Source of the DNA: Prorocentrum cordatum
Taxonomy: Eukaryota; Sar; Dinophyceae; Prorocentrales; Prorocentraceae
Direction of reading: 5' to 3'
Assembly (NCBI GenBank): GCA_963575745.1
Contig: CAUYUJ010015300.1
Span: 174,520-238,519, forward strand
DNA: 64,000 nt
Shown: piece by piece, positions 51,601-60,433 of the stretch
Position numbering within the stretch: position 1 is the first letter of the stretch
How the letters are laid out: each line of letters opens with the position of its first letter
Position numbers and translations under genes: made by a program
The notes under the pieces: generated by a model
Told to the model about the DNA's origin: nothing
Databases searched by the model: none
What the model saw: only the letters and a program-made list of their open reading frames with translations

Positions 51601-52573
51601 GATAGTGTCTTTGTTTTATGGATGATGGGAAATCATTGGCCCAGTATTCCCAGATGGTCTCGTTCAACTCGCGCCACTTCTTGATGGAAGCGTTGTCGCT
51701 TTGAAACATGAGGCCTCTGGCTTCGCGGAGCTTCCTGATCATATTGCGCTGCTCGAGAGTGTTCTCAAACTGATTGTTGAGAAGAGCGTTGATACGGCTT
51801 TCCTCTTTCTCGAAACGTTGCTTGCGTAGTTCCTCCATTCCGTATCGTACGCCTTCATAACCAGCTTCAGGCAAGAGAACGCAATATTGACCAATCGGCG
51901 TGTCATTCTGTCTGAACCATTCCCTGTAATTGCCAAAAGAGAATGCCCACATCATGATGTCGTCGCGGATCATGGTCGACAGGTGCTCAAGAGTAGCGCC
52001 ACCCATGTATTCCGCGCGGTTAAGGCACGGCATGAATAGCGGTACAATAGCAGTATTTGATGCTTTGGCGAGGTCGATTCTCTTCTGGGCAGCGTTGAGC
52101 TCGTCGATGCCGAAAGTGGGGTACTTCTTGTGTTTTGCACCCTTAGCCCCTTTCTTCGGATGCATAATCCATGTTGAATCAGTGTACAAGTTGGTCCATT
52201 TGTACGCATGACCCGATGGCCCAAATGCATGATGTAATAGTAGTCCCAAGTCCTCTTGTACGAGGGAGTGCCACCCATTGTCTGACAATAGGGTAGAAAC
52301 CAAGCGACCACCACAGAAAGCACTGTATTTTGCGTGGTCCAGCTCGAATGGGGCAACATCATTGCCAGGAGTCATGCCGGGATCATTCGAACCCATGTGG
52401 TCAGCAGCGTCGCCGAAGAAGTCGTTGCCCTCGTTGTATGGTGTCCAACGATAGGTACGCTCTGTCTCTTGTGGATCATCCAATATCGCCACCCAACCAT
52501 TCGGATGGTCGGATGGTGTTGCCACCGTCTTGGGGTTTGATCCGATACTTCCAAAGCCTCCGCGCGCAGTCAA
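51578..52573 (-). CDS. Copia accessory segment 1a (unknown)
   Basis: A 331-residue frame: NPKTVATPSDHPNGWVAILD, YSAFCGGRLVSTLLSDNGWH, PLFMPCLNRAEYMGGATLEH, then a charged helical C terminus (LRKQRFEKEESRINALLNNQ). Protein-like throughout, with no recognised family. It overlaps the end of the RNase H extension at 52570-52573 in another frame, and the two were probably one reading frame before an indel near 52570. It resembles nothing in canonical copia polyproteins. Confidence 0.5.
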   Translation of the reverse strand: MTARGGFGSIGSNPKTVATPSDHPNGWVAILDDPQETERTYRWTPYNEGNDFFGDAADHMGSNDPGMTPGNDVAPFELDHAKYSAFCGGRLVSTLLSDNGWHSLVQEDLGLLLHHAFGPSGHAYKWTNLYTDSTWIMHPKKGAKGAKHKKYPTFGIDELNAAQKRIDLAKASNTAIVPLFMPCLNRAEYMGGATLEHLSTMIRDDIMMWAFSFGNYREWFRQNDTPIGQYCVLLPEAGYEGVRYGMEELRKQRFEKEESRINALLNNQFENTLEQRNMIRKLREARGLMFQSDNASIKKWRELNETIWEYWANDFPSSIKQRHYHRGLNAM

Positions 52574-53895
52574 CCATGTAGTAAGCTTGCGGCGGAACTT
52601 CTTTGTTTGGGTAAGGTCGGAAAAGCTCTCGTGTTGGTGACCAAGTTATCCTCGACGATATGACCGATGTGCCCAGATGTATCCGATGTCCTGGCGATGC
52701 CAGGTGGACGAGTAGGTAGCTTGGCCATTGCACGATCAATTTTAGGAGCATAGCATGGCGTTACCAATCCATTCTGGTATACGTCAGATGGTGCACACAG
52801 ACCATTGTTGTAGTATCTTTGTGTATCCGTAACGCTGTCCTCGGTGTATTGTCCCAGTACTGCACTGCCAATTTTGGACCAATCGTTGTGAATCATCATC
52901 CACTCCGTCTTCAGTATCATTGTAGTAAAGTTTGATGGTGGACATTTGCGGTCTGATCCTGGGATCGTCGCATTCAAATGGTCATGTAGTCCACGAACAC
53001 TATCTTGTACTGAAGGATTACGATTGAAAAGGCTGGAAATCATACACATAGCACGCATGAATGATAGCCACGGCGTAGCTGTGAACGTGTTGTACTCGTA
53101 GTTGGCGTTGCCGCCGACGGATCCACTCTCAGTGCTGGCCCATTTCTTAGCCTCGACGGACGCGAAGCGGGCAAGTTCACGGATAGAAGACTCGTCGGGT
53201 ACTCGAAGATCAAATTCTCCGCTCCGGTCGGCACGCCGTTGATGTATGCATATGTAACCATCTTCGGGATCACGAGGACGACCAGTTTGAGCGTGGTACG
53301 CAAAGCCCACGCGGTCATCGTCCCTGGCGTTCGGGTCGTACTCCTTGTCGTAGCCGATGGGCCAGCCGACGAGGTTGAGCGGCTGTGCCTGATCCATCTC
53401 GTGGATGGAGGGGTCTGGATTAGAACCGGTCTCACTTATGTTCGCCTCGCAAGCGGCAAACAGGATGCTTGTAAGCTTTGTAGCTCGAGTCGTAAAATTG
53501 CTGCGGTGTGAACGAATAATCAATGTCCTAACTCTCTCTGCATCTCGTTGAGGTGAGGGAGGATGGCTAGGATGTCTACCGTGCGGCGAACGTGCGCGTG
53601 AAAGAGGTGTGCGCGACGCAGTATCTGCGGCTGGTACGCCATAGTGGTACATGCGTGCACATAGTCCCTCATGGTTAGCTTGCCCAACACACTGAAATCC
53701 GCATTCTGATCCTACCTCGCCCCATCTTTCGTTTTCCGTCAGCAATATCTTGCATATTTCTGGGCATCCATTCAATTTAGGAGGTTCCGCCTCATGAGGT
53801 AAACCGTCGGGCCTCCGAGGCCATCGCATCGGCGGACATTGTATCGGAGTAACAGGAAAAATAAGCGAGTGTTCCAAGAGGTCCTTCCAAAGGTC
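52570..53895 (-). CDS. In-frame C-terminal extension of copia Pol
   Basis: About 440 residues continue directly from RNase H without a stop. Near the start lies a Cys/His cluster, SECGFQCVGQANHEGLCARM then YHYG (C-x3-C-x5-H-x3-C-x4-H), probably zinc-binding. Later parts are NLVGWPIGYDKEYDPNARDD, YICIHQRRADRSGEFDLRVP and LNATIPGSDRKCPPSNFTTM. Copia Pol usually ends just after RNase H, so this extension is unusual. Function unknown. Confidence 0.6.
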   Translation of the reverse strand, partial: DLWKDLLEHSLIFPVTPIQCPPMRWPRRPDGLPHEAEPPKLNGCPEICKILLTENERWGEVGSECGFQCVGQANHEGLCARMYHYGVPAADTASRTPLSRARSPHGRHPSHPPSPQRDAERVRTLIIRSHRSNFTTRATKLTSILFAACEANISETGSNPDPSIHEMDQAQPLNLVGWPIGYDKEYDPNARDDDRVGFAYHAQTGRPRDPEDGYICIHQRRADRSGEFDLRVPDESSIRELARFASVEAKKWASTESGSVGGNANYEYNTFTATPWLSFMRAMCMISSLFNRNPSVQDSVRGLHDHLNATIPGSDRKCPPSNFTTMILKTEWMMIHNDWSKIGSAVLGQYTEDSVTDTQRYYNNGLCAPSDVYQNGLVTPCYAPKIDRAMAKLPTRPPGIARTSDTSGHIGHIVEDNLVTNTRAFPTLPKQRSSAASLLHG

Positions 53896-54843
53896 TGCTT
53901 TCTTGGTCTCGAAATGTTTGGTCATCATATCTGCGATCTGCTCTTTTGTTCCTACATATTTAAGCTCGATGTGTTCAATTTGACATGTTTCGCATATCCA
54001 ATCCAGATTGATACGATGAGTACGATGAAGATGACGAAGTGCTGGTGTACGTCCCTTTTGGACAATTTTGATAACGGCCTGGTTATCCTCCAGGACGATG
54101 AGTCGTACTTTCGGTGCACTGATCTCTGGAGCTGGCTCTTGATCCACGTGTAGTACGGTACCTTCATGGGATATTGTACGTCTCTTTGGAGTCGTAGGTA
54201 AATCCGTATTTAGCGGTAGTTGCCTACGGCTAGGAGAAGATCCCCGAGTAGGGGGTGCCTTGCGAGGCGAGGGTTTACGCTTCTTTTTGGCTGCCAATGT
54301 AGGACACATCGCCGGGTCAACGTGTCGATGGCAACTCAGGCATGTATTCTTCTCTTTGCATGTTTTGGCAACTCCCACCACGGCTTCCCAGAATGATAGA
54401 AGTGGTAACCCTTCCAGTCGTAGTGCGGAATCGAGAGCAACGATCTCCGATTCAGTAGATGAATGTGAAACAACCGTTTGTTTCTTACATACAGCGTTTA
54501 CTGGAAAGAACGTATTGGGTCCAACAAGCGCAGCAAAAACACCGGTAGTGGATTTGGATGATGTAATGCAATCAGCGAACGAGGCGTCAGTGAAGAGCAT
54601 GATGGATAACTTGTCTGATGAATCGCCTATCCATCCGTGTAAGCAATGTGTACGCGTCGTTTTGATGTAGCATATCAACCGATGTAGACGTTTGTCACAT
54701 GTAGTATTCCATTTGGTAATTTCTCTGGCCAACATACATACCGGATGTAGAAGATCGAAACGACAGCAACGTGCCAAGTACAGGATTTTCATTAGTACAC
54801 TTGCCGCGTCCTGGCCGAGAACGCCCTCGTCTGAATAGTCGGA
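53896..54843 (-). CDS. Copia RNase H domain, split by a Cys-rich insert
   Basis: RNase H degrades the RNA strand during reverse transcription. Motifs: LSIMLFTDASFADCITSSKS (first catalytic Asp), KKQTVVSHSSTESEIVALDS (the copia SSTEAEY motif) and VRLIVLEDNQAVIKIVQKGR (DNxxAI) followed by RTHRINLDWI. Between the second and third motifs about 90 residues are inserted, with CKEKNTCLSCHRHVDPAMC (four Cys, two His) and a Lys/Arg/Pro-rich linker; in ordinary copia elements these motifs are closer. Same frame as the 440-residue extension downstream. Confidence 0.85.
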
Positions 54844-56210
54844 CTCAGTGAAGGAGGTGTCCTCGATGCCAGGGGTCTCTGCGTCGGGTAGATCATGGTA
54901 TGTGGCGGGTATGGTATTGGTAGAAGTTGTGTCGACCGATTTTGCTGGGCTGGATGATCTTGTCCGTGCGTTGAGCACACTAGTAGGTCTGGCGACCGAC
55001 CCGGAGGAAGATGGCGATTTGGATCGCGAAGCCCTCGGCGAGTCGGATCGTTTCCGACGTGACCCTGTTCCCTGGGCGCGCTTGGAGGCGCATTCCAGGT
55101 ACCGCTCAATGCACTGATCTGTAAAACCAAGCATGTCATGTCGAATACCACGAACGTGTTTTGCCGTATTGTATTCTTTCTCGTTGTGTGCAGGTAGCAT
55201 AGGGCGTATTGTGACATTCTTTTGTCGAAGATGCTCTGCGGTACGTCATATGCTTGTTGTCCACAACCCAAATATTGTGAGTATGGAGTAGGTGGATCCA
55301 AATCGATACCGCTTTTACGAATATAATCCCAGCCAGTCTGTAGATTATGAGCTGGGCCGGCCAATTTGAAATCGTCCACATATACGGAAAGTATCAGTCC
55401 CAGTTTGTTGTGTCTCCATACACATTCCCATCCTGAAATAGGCTCGAAACCGACGCTTTCCAAGCATGTACGGCATTTTCGTTCCCAAAAGACACCTGCA
55501 AGAGGGTGTCCGTATAGTGCCAATCGCAATCGGCACACTGGGTTATTGTATTTTGACCATGATGTCGGTTGTCGCCATTTAGGTATAGTAATCCAAGTAT
55601 CAACTGGGTCAATTCGTCCGTCGCCGTATAATAATGCCTGCGTGTAAGCTCCAGGTGCGTCACTTTGCTCCCCTGCATATTGCGGTAATAACGCAGTAGC
55701 ATCGCAAAGTTTGGAAGCCTCTATATGCGAAGCACTGGAAGCGGCGTCGGCGAATATGGCGGCCAAACCAGTTTCATCTTTGCCTGTATTGCCCTGAACC
55801 ACCACTCTGCCCTTGAATTTACGTAGATCAGGAGGAAGTTCTTCATGTTTGACTGAAGATAAATCCAATATATTGAAGAAATGCACCTTTGTTCCATTGC
55901 GAATAGCTTGTGACTCAATGTCAGCTTTTTCTGCAACAGTCTCCAACATCCATGTTTGTTTCTTTTCCAATCTCTCGTATTCTTTTCGTAGGGCTTCTTG
56001 TGCACGTGGTTCTGCGGCAACTTCTTTCTTACTCAGGTTTCTGGTAACTAATGCTGGGCGTGACCATGTCGAATCTGGTAGTTTATCTCTGTGTGCCGGC
56101 ATGTAGTTGGTCTCACGTGGCATGGTTGGTATTGCTACCGACTGGGTGAACTTGCGTATGAGCGGGTTCAAAGTCCCAAAGTCGGTTCCTTCATTATCCA
56201 CAAATACCAA
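54844..56210 (-). CDS. Copia reverse transcriptase
   Basis: RT motifs in order: GRVVVQGNTGKDETG (K-R.V..G finger motif), GEQSDAPGAYTQALLYG (motif A; usual QMDVKTAFLNG), VCRLRLALYGHPLAGVFWER (ALYGLKQAPRxW) and LGLILSVYVDDFKLAG (YVDD, 55371-55382). At about 55190 the frame shifts inside CYLHTTRK / MLPAHNEKEY: the following frame continues the RT connection and an SR-rich linker (RRKRSDSPRASRSKSPSSS). An upstream break near 56200 separates it from the preceding linker. Catalytic residues are intact. Confidence 0.9.
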
Positions 56211-57378
56211 AGCACGTTCTTCTCCATCGTGCTGTTGTGGTAGTTGACGGTAGTATAGTACATGGTAATGTCACGTGGCCCACCGGGTAATTTGGCATAC
56301 AGTATTTCTTTGTTTGTCACGCCTTTGACATTCTCGTCGCGGATGACGTCGCCATTGTCAGTGTCGTATGTAATCCGTCGTTCCACAGTATTCCATGTGG
56401 GTCCGCCTGTTGTAGTAGTACGGAAATTGTTGACCTGTTTATCCTGTCTTGTCCACACTCTCAATGCAGCACGATCACGAATCTCACGGGCTCGTTTAAC
56501 GTCGTTGGCGTATCGATCTCTTTCTTTTGCTGTCCACGGGAAAGTGTTTTCCAATGCTCGGGAAGAACGTGATCAGGACGTGTAGTAGTCTGCACGCGTG
56601 TCTCGCGTCCACGAACCACCATTTTGCCGTCTGGCGTCATTTTTGGAAGCTCATAGAACTGTATCGTGCCTGTCCATGGCTCGCTCAGCTCCCTGTGGTC
56701 GTTGGCGCTAACACCATCCCAAACATCTCGGAAGTTACTTTCGCCTTCGAAAATAGAAGTCGTTTTGAAATCTCGTGTCACGTCGAGTTGGTCAACAGGT
56801 ACTGGTATATTCAAGACGTCGTCCGTCGGGATGAACAATTTCTTTCTTGGAGTACGAATGTGTCTGATGATGCAATATCCACGCTGTTCCCAGTAGTCTG
56901 GCTCCGGCGCTGGTGCAGCGACTTCAGAAGCCGATGTCTGGATATCAATAGCGTTATCTTCCGTTGTCATCATAGACGGATCATCCCATTCTTTAGGGTA
57001 AGAAAGTGGAGGATCAGGCATTGGCTTGTCACCCAGGGGTCGAGAAGTAGATGCCTTCACCTCGTCGTGCGCCTCAGGGTTATGATGTCGTAGGGTACCA
57101 TCTTTCACGGGGTAGGTGAACTTGCCATTAGGGATGATGATGTCTTTGACTCTGTGCACATGACACAGTTCGCCATCAGGATTCTTGGCGTATGTAGCCG
57201 TCCAAAACAAGGTAGTCACCTGACCATCGTCCACCAGAGTGTAAGTGGTATCCCATGAATAACCCTTCCCGAGTATTTTCTTTAAACTTTGCAGTCTCGT
57301 TGTTAATCTCGGGGTTGAGGCATTTCCAAAATATCCGAGCACCGAATGGCATGCAGTGCCCTGGAAAGCTTTCGCCAA
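56168..57378 (-). CDS. Copia Pol linker between integrase and RT
   Basis: Protein-like sequence in two frames: ATYAKNPDGELCHVHRVKDI..PNGKFTYPVKDG...IRTPRKKLFIPTDDVLNIPV...ELPKMTPDGKMVV, then after a shift near 56540 MENTFPWTAKERDRYANDVK and RAREIRDRAALRVW. It corresponds to the variable region between integrase and RT in copia Pol. No separate domain recognised. Confidence 0.65.
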
Positions 57379-58600
57379 ATCTTATTTCATGAGCTGTCTT
57401 TTCTGCATGCTCCTCGTTGAGGGCAGCGACGCCCGTGGATGTACGCACAAAGTTGTGTCCACAGCAAAAGGCTTGCATGGCCTCTTTCCACCATTCGTGT
57501 CCCAGACCAGACATATGTAACACAGCTCTGGTACCAAGAATGACAATTTTGACAACGCGCTCAATCAGTCCATTTGTCTGTGGACGATGTGGCGTACTCG
57601 TGTCGTGTCTCCATCCCAGTTGGCGGCAAGCTTTCTGAAGCTCTCCAGAGTTGTCTGTGTAGATATGCTTCACTTCATCGTTCGCGGCGATGAACTGTTG
57701 AAAGGATGCCTTTGTAGTAGCTGCGTCTTTGTGTAGCGCTGGGTAGGCCATGAAGATGCCAGTATATCTGTCAAGGACAACGAGTGCATATTTGTCGCCA
57801 TGTTTGTCCGCGGCATCGTCTTTGGCCAGTACGATATGGTCGGCAGTTAGAGCTTCACCGAACTTCTTCGGGACAAAAGCCTCGTAGGCGTTATCCTCTT
57901 CGGCGGGGTCTGCCGGTGGATGTGGTTTGCGCTGTCGTCTACACGGGGCATTCTGTGCCATCGTACGAGAACAGATCTCACAGTCGGGATGTTTTGGGCT
58001 GTGAGTCATGTAATGCATCGGGTCGATCGGTTTCTTTTGTCTGTTGGGCAGAACTCGATCGTTGTCTGGATGCGTCCGTGTGGATGTCTCTGTCGGTATG
58101 TCGTTGTCTGCTTGAGCTATATCGAACCCCCCGCATTGTGGAGGAGAACACTGCATCTGAGACGTAGGCGAGTCGGTGGTTGTGTCCACGCTGGGCTCGT
58201 CTGTGCGTGTGTCGGGAGATTCTTCGACCGTGATGGTCCGTGCTCCTCCTCCCTCTCCGACATGTGGTCTCTTGGGGCAGGTCCCTATGTGGGGTCGTAG
58301 CTCGTCTGCAGTGGTTGGTTGCTCTGTAGTTTTGCAGCACCAACAAGTGCCGTTACAGCGGGCGGATGAACGCTTTCGCTGACGACGGCGGGGTGCTGAC
58401 GAAATGCATAAACGTGGTGGTGGTATCCGTGTTAAGTCGTCGAGTCGTAACTCCGGCACTCGATTGTTGACTGGAATATTATACCATTGGCCCCCCGGAT
58501 CCTGAAGCATGTAGCCCAGCTCAGGATCCCAAAGCTGTCGAAAGCCATCAACCTCAATCAATTTCCCAACTGATAGTAATGATGGGCGATCTGGTAAAGC
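57230..58600 (-). CDS. Copia integrase
   Basis: Integrase joins the cDNA to host DNA. The N-terminal zinc motif is MHYMTHSPKHPDCEIC (H-x3-H-x6-C-x2-C). The catalytic core has Asp in ALTADHIVLAKDD, Asp in HIYTDNSGELQKACRQLGWR and Glu in HRPQTNGLIERVVK: a D-x61-D-x30-E spacing, shorter than the usual DD35E. The preceding LPDRPSLLSVGKLIEVDGFR is the pre-integrase NLLSVxKL motif. A Cys cluster (RCNGTCWCC...H...C) lies between. The frame changes near 57200, after GYHLHSGGRWSGDYLVLDG. The core residues are complete. Confidence 0.9.
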
Positions 58601-58770
58601 AAAAAAAAAAAAAAAACAAAAAAAAGAATAAAAATAAAAAAAATATAAAAAGTAAAAACCACAAGAAGTAAAAAAAAAAATACGAGAAAAAAGAAAAAAC
58701 AAAAAATAAAAAAAAAGAAAAGGAACAAAAACAAAAAAAAAAAAGAGAAAAAAACAAAAAAAAAAAATAA
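58599..58770 (+). repeat. A-rich insertion splitting protease from integrase
   Basis: About 170 bases of A with scattered G, C and T, coding only Phe/Leu on the element strand. It lies between GLHSSAL and ALPDRPSLLSVGK, which should be contiguous, and shifts the frame. Like the tract in the 3' LTR it is A on the plus strand. Confidence 0.88.
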
Positions 58771-59248
58771 GCAAGGGCTGAACTATGCAGTCCAACCTCG
58801 GGTAGGCGTATGTCGTAGTGCTCGTTGACGGTACGATCACCATTTGCAGTTTCCAGAATATGCTCTTCGCGAATAGATATGCGATCCGACTCGGTCTGTG
58901 TAAGTTCATGTTTTCCCTGAATGTGATGGGCAGATCCACTGTCAAGAACCCAAGACCTTGTTAATGCTGCAGTCGAACGCGGGGTGTCGACTTGCTTTGT
59001 CGTTGTTGTCGTCTGGGCAGTCTTTGATGACTGCTTGACAGTGCCGTCATGCTTTCGGATCGCAGTTGGTGTGGCCACCGACTCTTTGTTGTGTCGGTAG
59101 TCGTACAGTTCGTCGTACCATAGTTGGGCCTCTTTTTGACATCCCACCATTTTTGTGGTAATGTATCTGGTACTTTGACGATGTCACCCTCATTCGGCAG
59201 CTCTTTCCATCTGTCCAGCCTGGCTCTGCCAGATATGGTATGGAAATA
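58771..59248 (-). CDS. Copia aspartic protease
   Basis: RSWVLDSGSAHHIQG contains the DSG active-site triad of retrotransposon aspartic proteases (copia form WxLDSGASxH), followed by ISIREEHILETANGDRTVN and YDIRLPEVGL, the expected beta-strand region. A frame change at an A5 run near 59145 separates it from upstream YFHTISGRARLDRWKELPNE and GDIVKVPDTLPQKWWDVKK, itself after an in-frame TAA at 59249-59251. Catalytic Asp present; the reading frame is broken in this copy. Confidence 0.85.
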
Positions 59249-60433
59249 TTAGTCCACGTTGCGTACGTCGAAGCGTATCCGACGACGTATCTTGGTAGAT
59301 GTCGCTGTGGCCTTAGTGTTGGCCATGAGGGTCTTGTCACGGATGACGTAACTGCGGTCTGAACGGCGTGAACGTCTAAAGTTGGCAGGAGAACGTGCTC
59401 TGGTGTTGGGTGAACCACGGGACGATCCGCGGCTCGGATACCGCTTGCCACGTCCTTTGTCACTGCCATATGATCTATCACGGCCGCGTGGACTGCCGCG
59501 TCCGCCGCCACGATTGTCTCGTCCTCGGGAGGTAGATCTCGAAGATCTGTCGTATCGACTTCTCGATTGACTGCGAGAGTCTGGGGACCTCCTGGATGTT
59601 GAACGAGATCGGTCGTATTGGCGTCGGTTGTCACGTCCATGGCGTGAGTCGTTTGCGCAGCGGAACCCCCCGCGTTGTGAAGAACGCTGGCTTCCTGATC
59701 CGCGGGATGGTGATCGGCCACGGCTATCCTGACTGGAGGCCCGTGGTCGACTCGGGCTTCGCTCGGGAGTCTTCGCACCAGGTGTAAGATGAACGCATTT
59801 GCATGTGTCGCCCCTGGGGCACTTATTCTGTGCGAAATCATTACACTGTGCGACGTGTGGAAAGTTGCACTTGTCGCCTCTGGTACATGTGTTGCGCTTG
59901 GCGAACTCGAAGCAAAATGGTTTCGATGCTGGCTTCTTGTGATTCGCAGGAGTTGACACGCTGCGGCGGGAGTTGCCACCAGCTGTCGATGATCTGGAAG
60001 ATTTGTTGTTCTTCCAATCCCTGGAATATGTATGCAAAGCCTTGCACCGTTCACCATTGCGACAGTTGCCTTTCTCCCAGGCATCACTAGCCCAAAACAT
60101 ACCCGGACCCGGGGTCAGCTGGGGTGAAAAGGGCCGCCCGCTAGAGCGTTTTCGGCCTTGCCGCCACCTCGTCTGGGCACGGGTCGGTGCCCGAAACAAC
60201 CATACATACCCGGACCTAGCTGGGGTGGTGGTTGGGTCACCCCGTCTAGGTACGGGTATGTATGGTGGTTTCGGGAGCCGACCCGGACCCAGGGGGGGTG
60301 ATGCCCCGAGGGCCCCTTGCCACCCCGTCTGGGTAAGGGTACGGGTATCTTTCGCGCTCGAGAAGGCAGCGCACGCGTTGACTTGAGAACGTGTCTCATG
60401 CTCGTACCGTAACTTATTTTGATTCTTCTCCAA
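59249..60433 (-). CDS. Copia nucleocapsid-like segment: CCCH zinc fingers and RS domain
   Basis: It follows Gag in the same frame after a single TAA (60434-60436). Two complete CCCH fingers occur: FCFEFAKRNTCTRGDKCNFP then H (C-x8-C-x5-C-x3-H, residues 174-193) and QCNDFAQNKCPRGDTCKCVH (C-x7-C-x5-C-x3-H, 197-215). A partial one (NCRNGERCKALH, 124-134) lacks the first Cys. A long Arg/Ser-rich tail (SRSTSRRSPDSRSQSRSRYD and more) follows. Copia Gag normally has one CCHC knuckle; here CCCH fingers appear to take that role of RNA binding (inference). Residues 28-110 come from a 250-bp foldback insertion. Confidence 0.75.
   Translation of the reverse strand: MEKNQNKLRYEHETRSQVNACAAFSSAKDTRTLTQTGWQGALGASPPLGPGRLPKPPYIPVPRRGDPTTTPARSGYVWLFRAPTRAQTRWRQGRKRSSGRPFSPQLTPGPGMFWASDAWEKGNCRNGERCKALHTYSRDWKNNKSSRSSTAGGNSRRSVSTPANHKKPASKPFCFEFAKRNTCTRGDKCNFPHVAQCNDFAQNKCPRGDTCKCVHLTPGAKTPERSPSRPRASSQDSRGRSPSRGSGSQRSSQRGGFRCANDSRHGRDNRRQYDRSRSTSRRSPDSRSQSRSRYDRSSRSTSRGRDNRGGGRGSPRGRDRSYGSDKGRGKRYPSRGSSRGSPNTRARSPANFRRSRRSDRSYVIRDKTLMANTKATATSTKIRRRIRFDVRNVD
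60099..60348. mobile_element. 250-bp GC-rich foldback insertion inside copia ORF
   Basis: Ends ATACCCGGACCC and GGGTACGGGTAT are inverted. Inside, CCGAAACAACCATACATACC... (60191-60227) and its reverse complement (60237-60274) form a 37-bp stem. The unit ACCCGGACC...GGGGTG recurs in alternating orientation. It adds about 83 codons with no stop in the element frame and interrupts the first zinc finger region. Confidence 0.7.
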
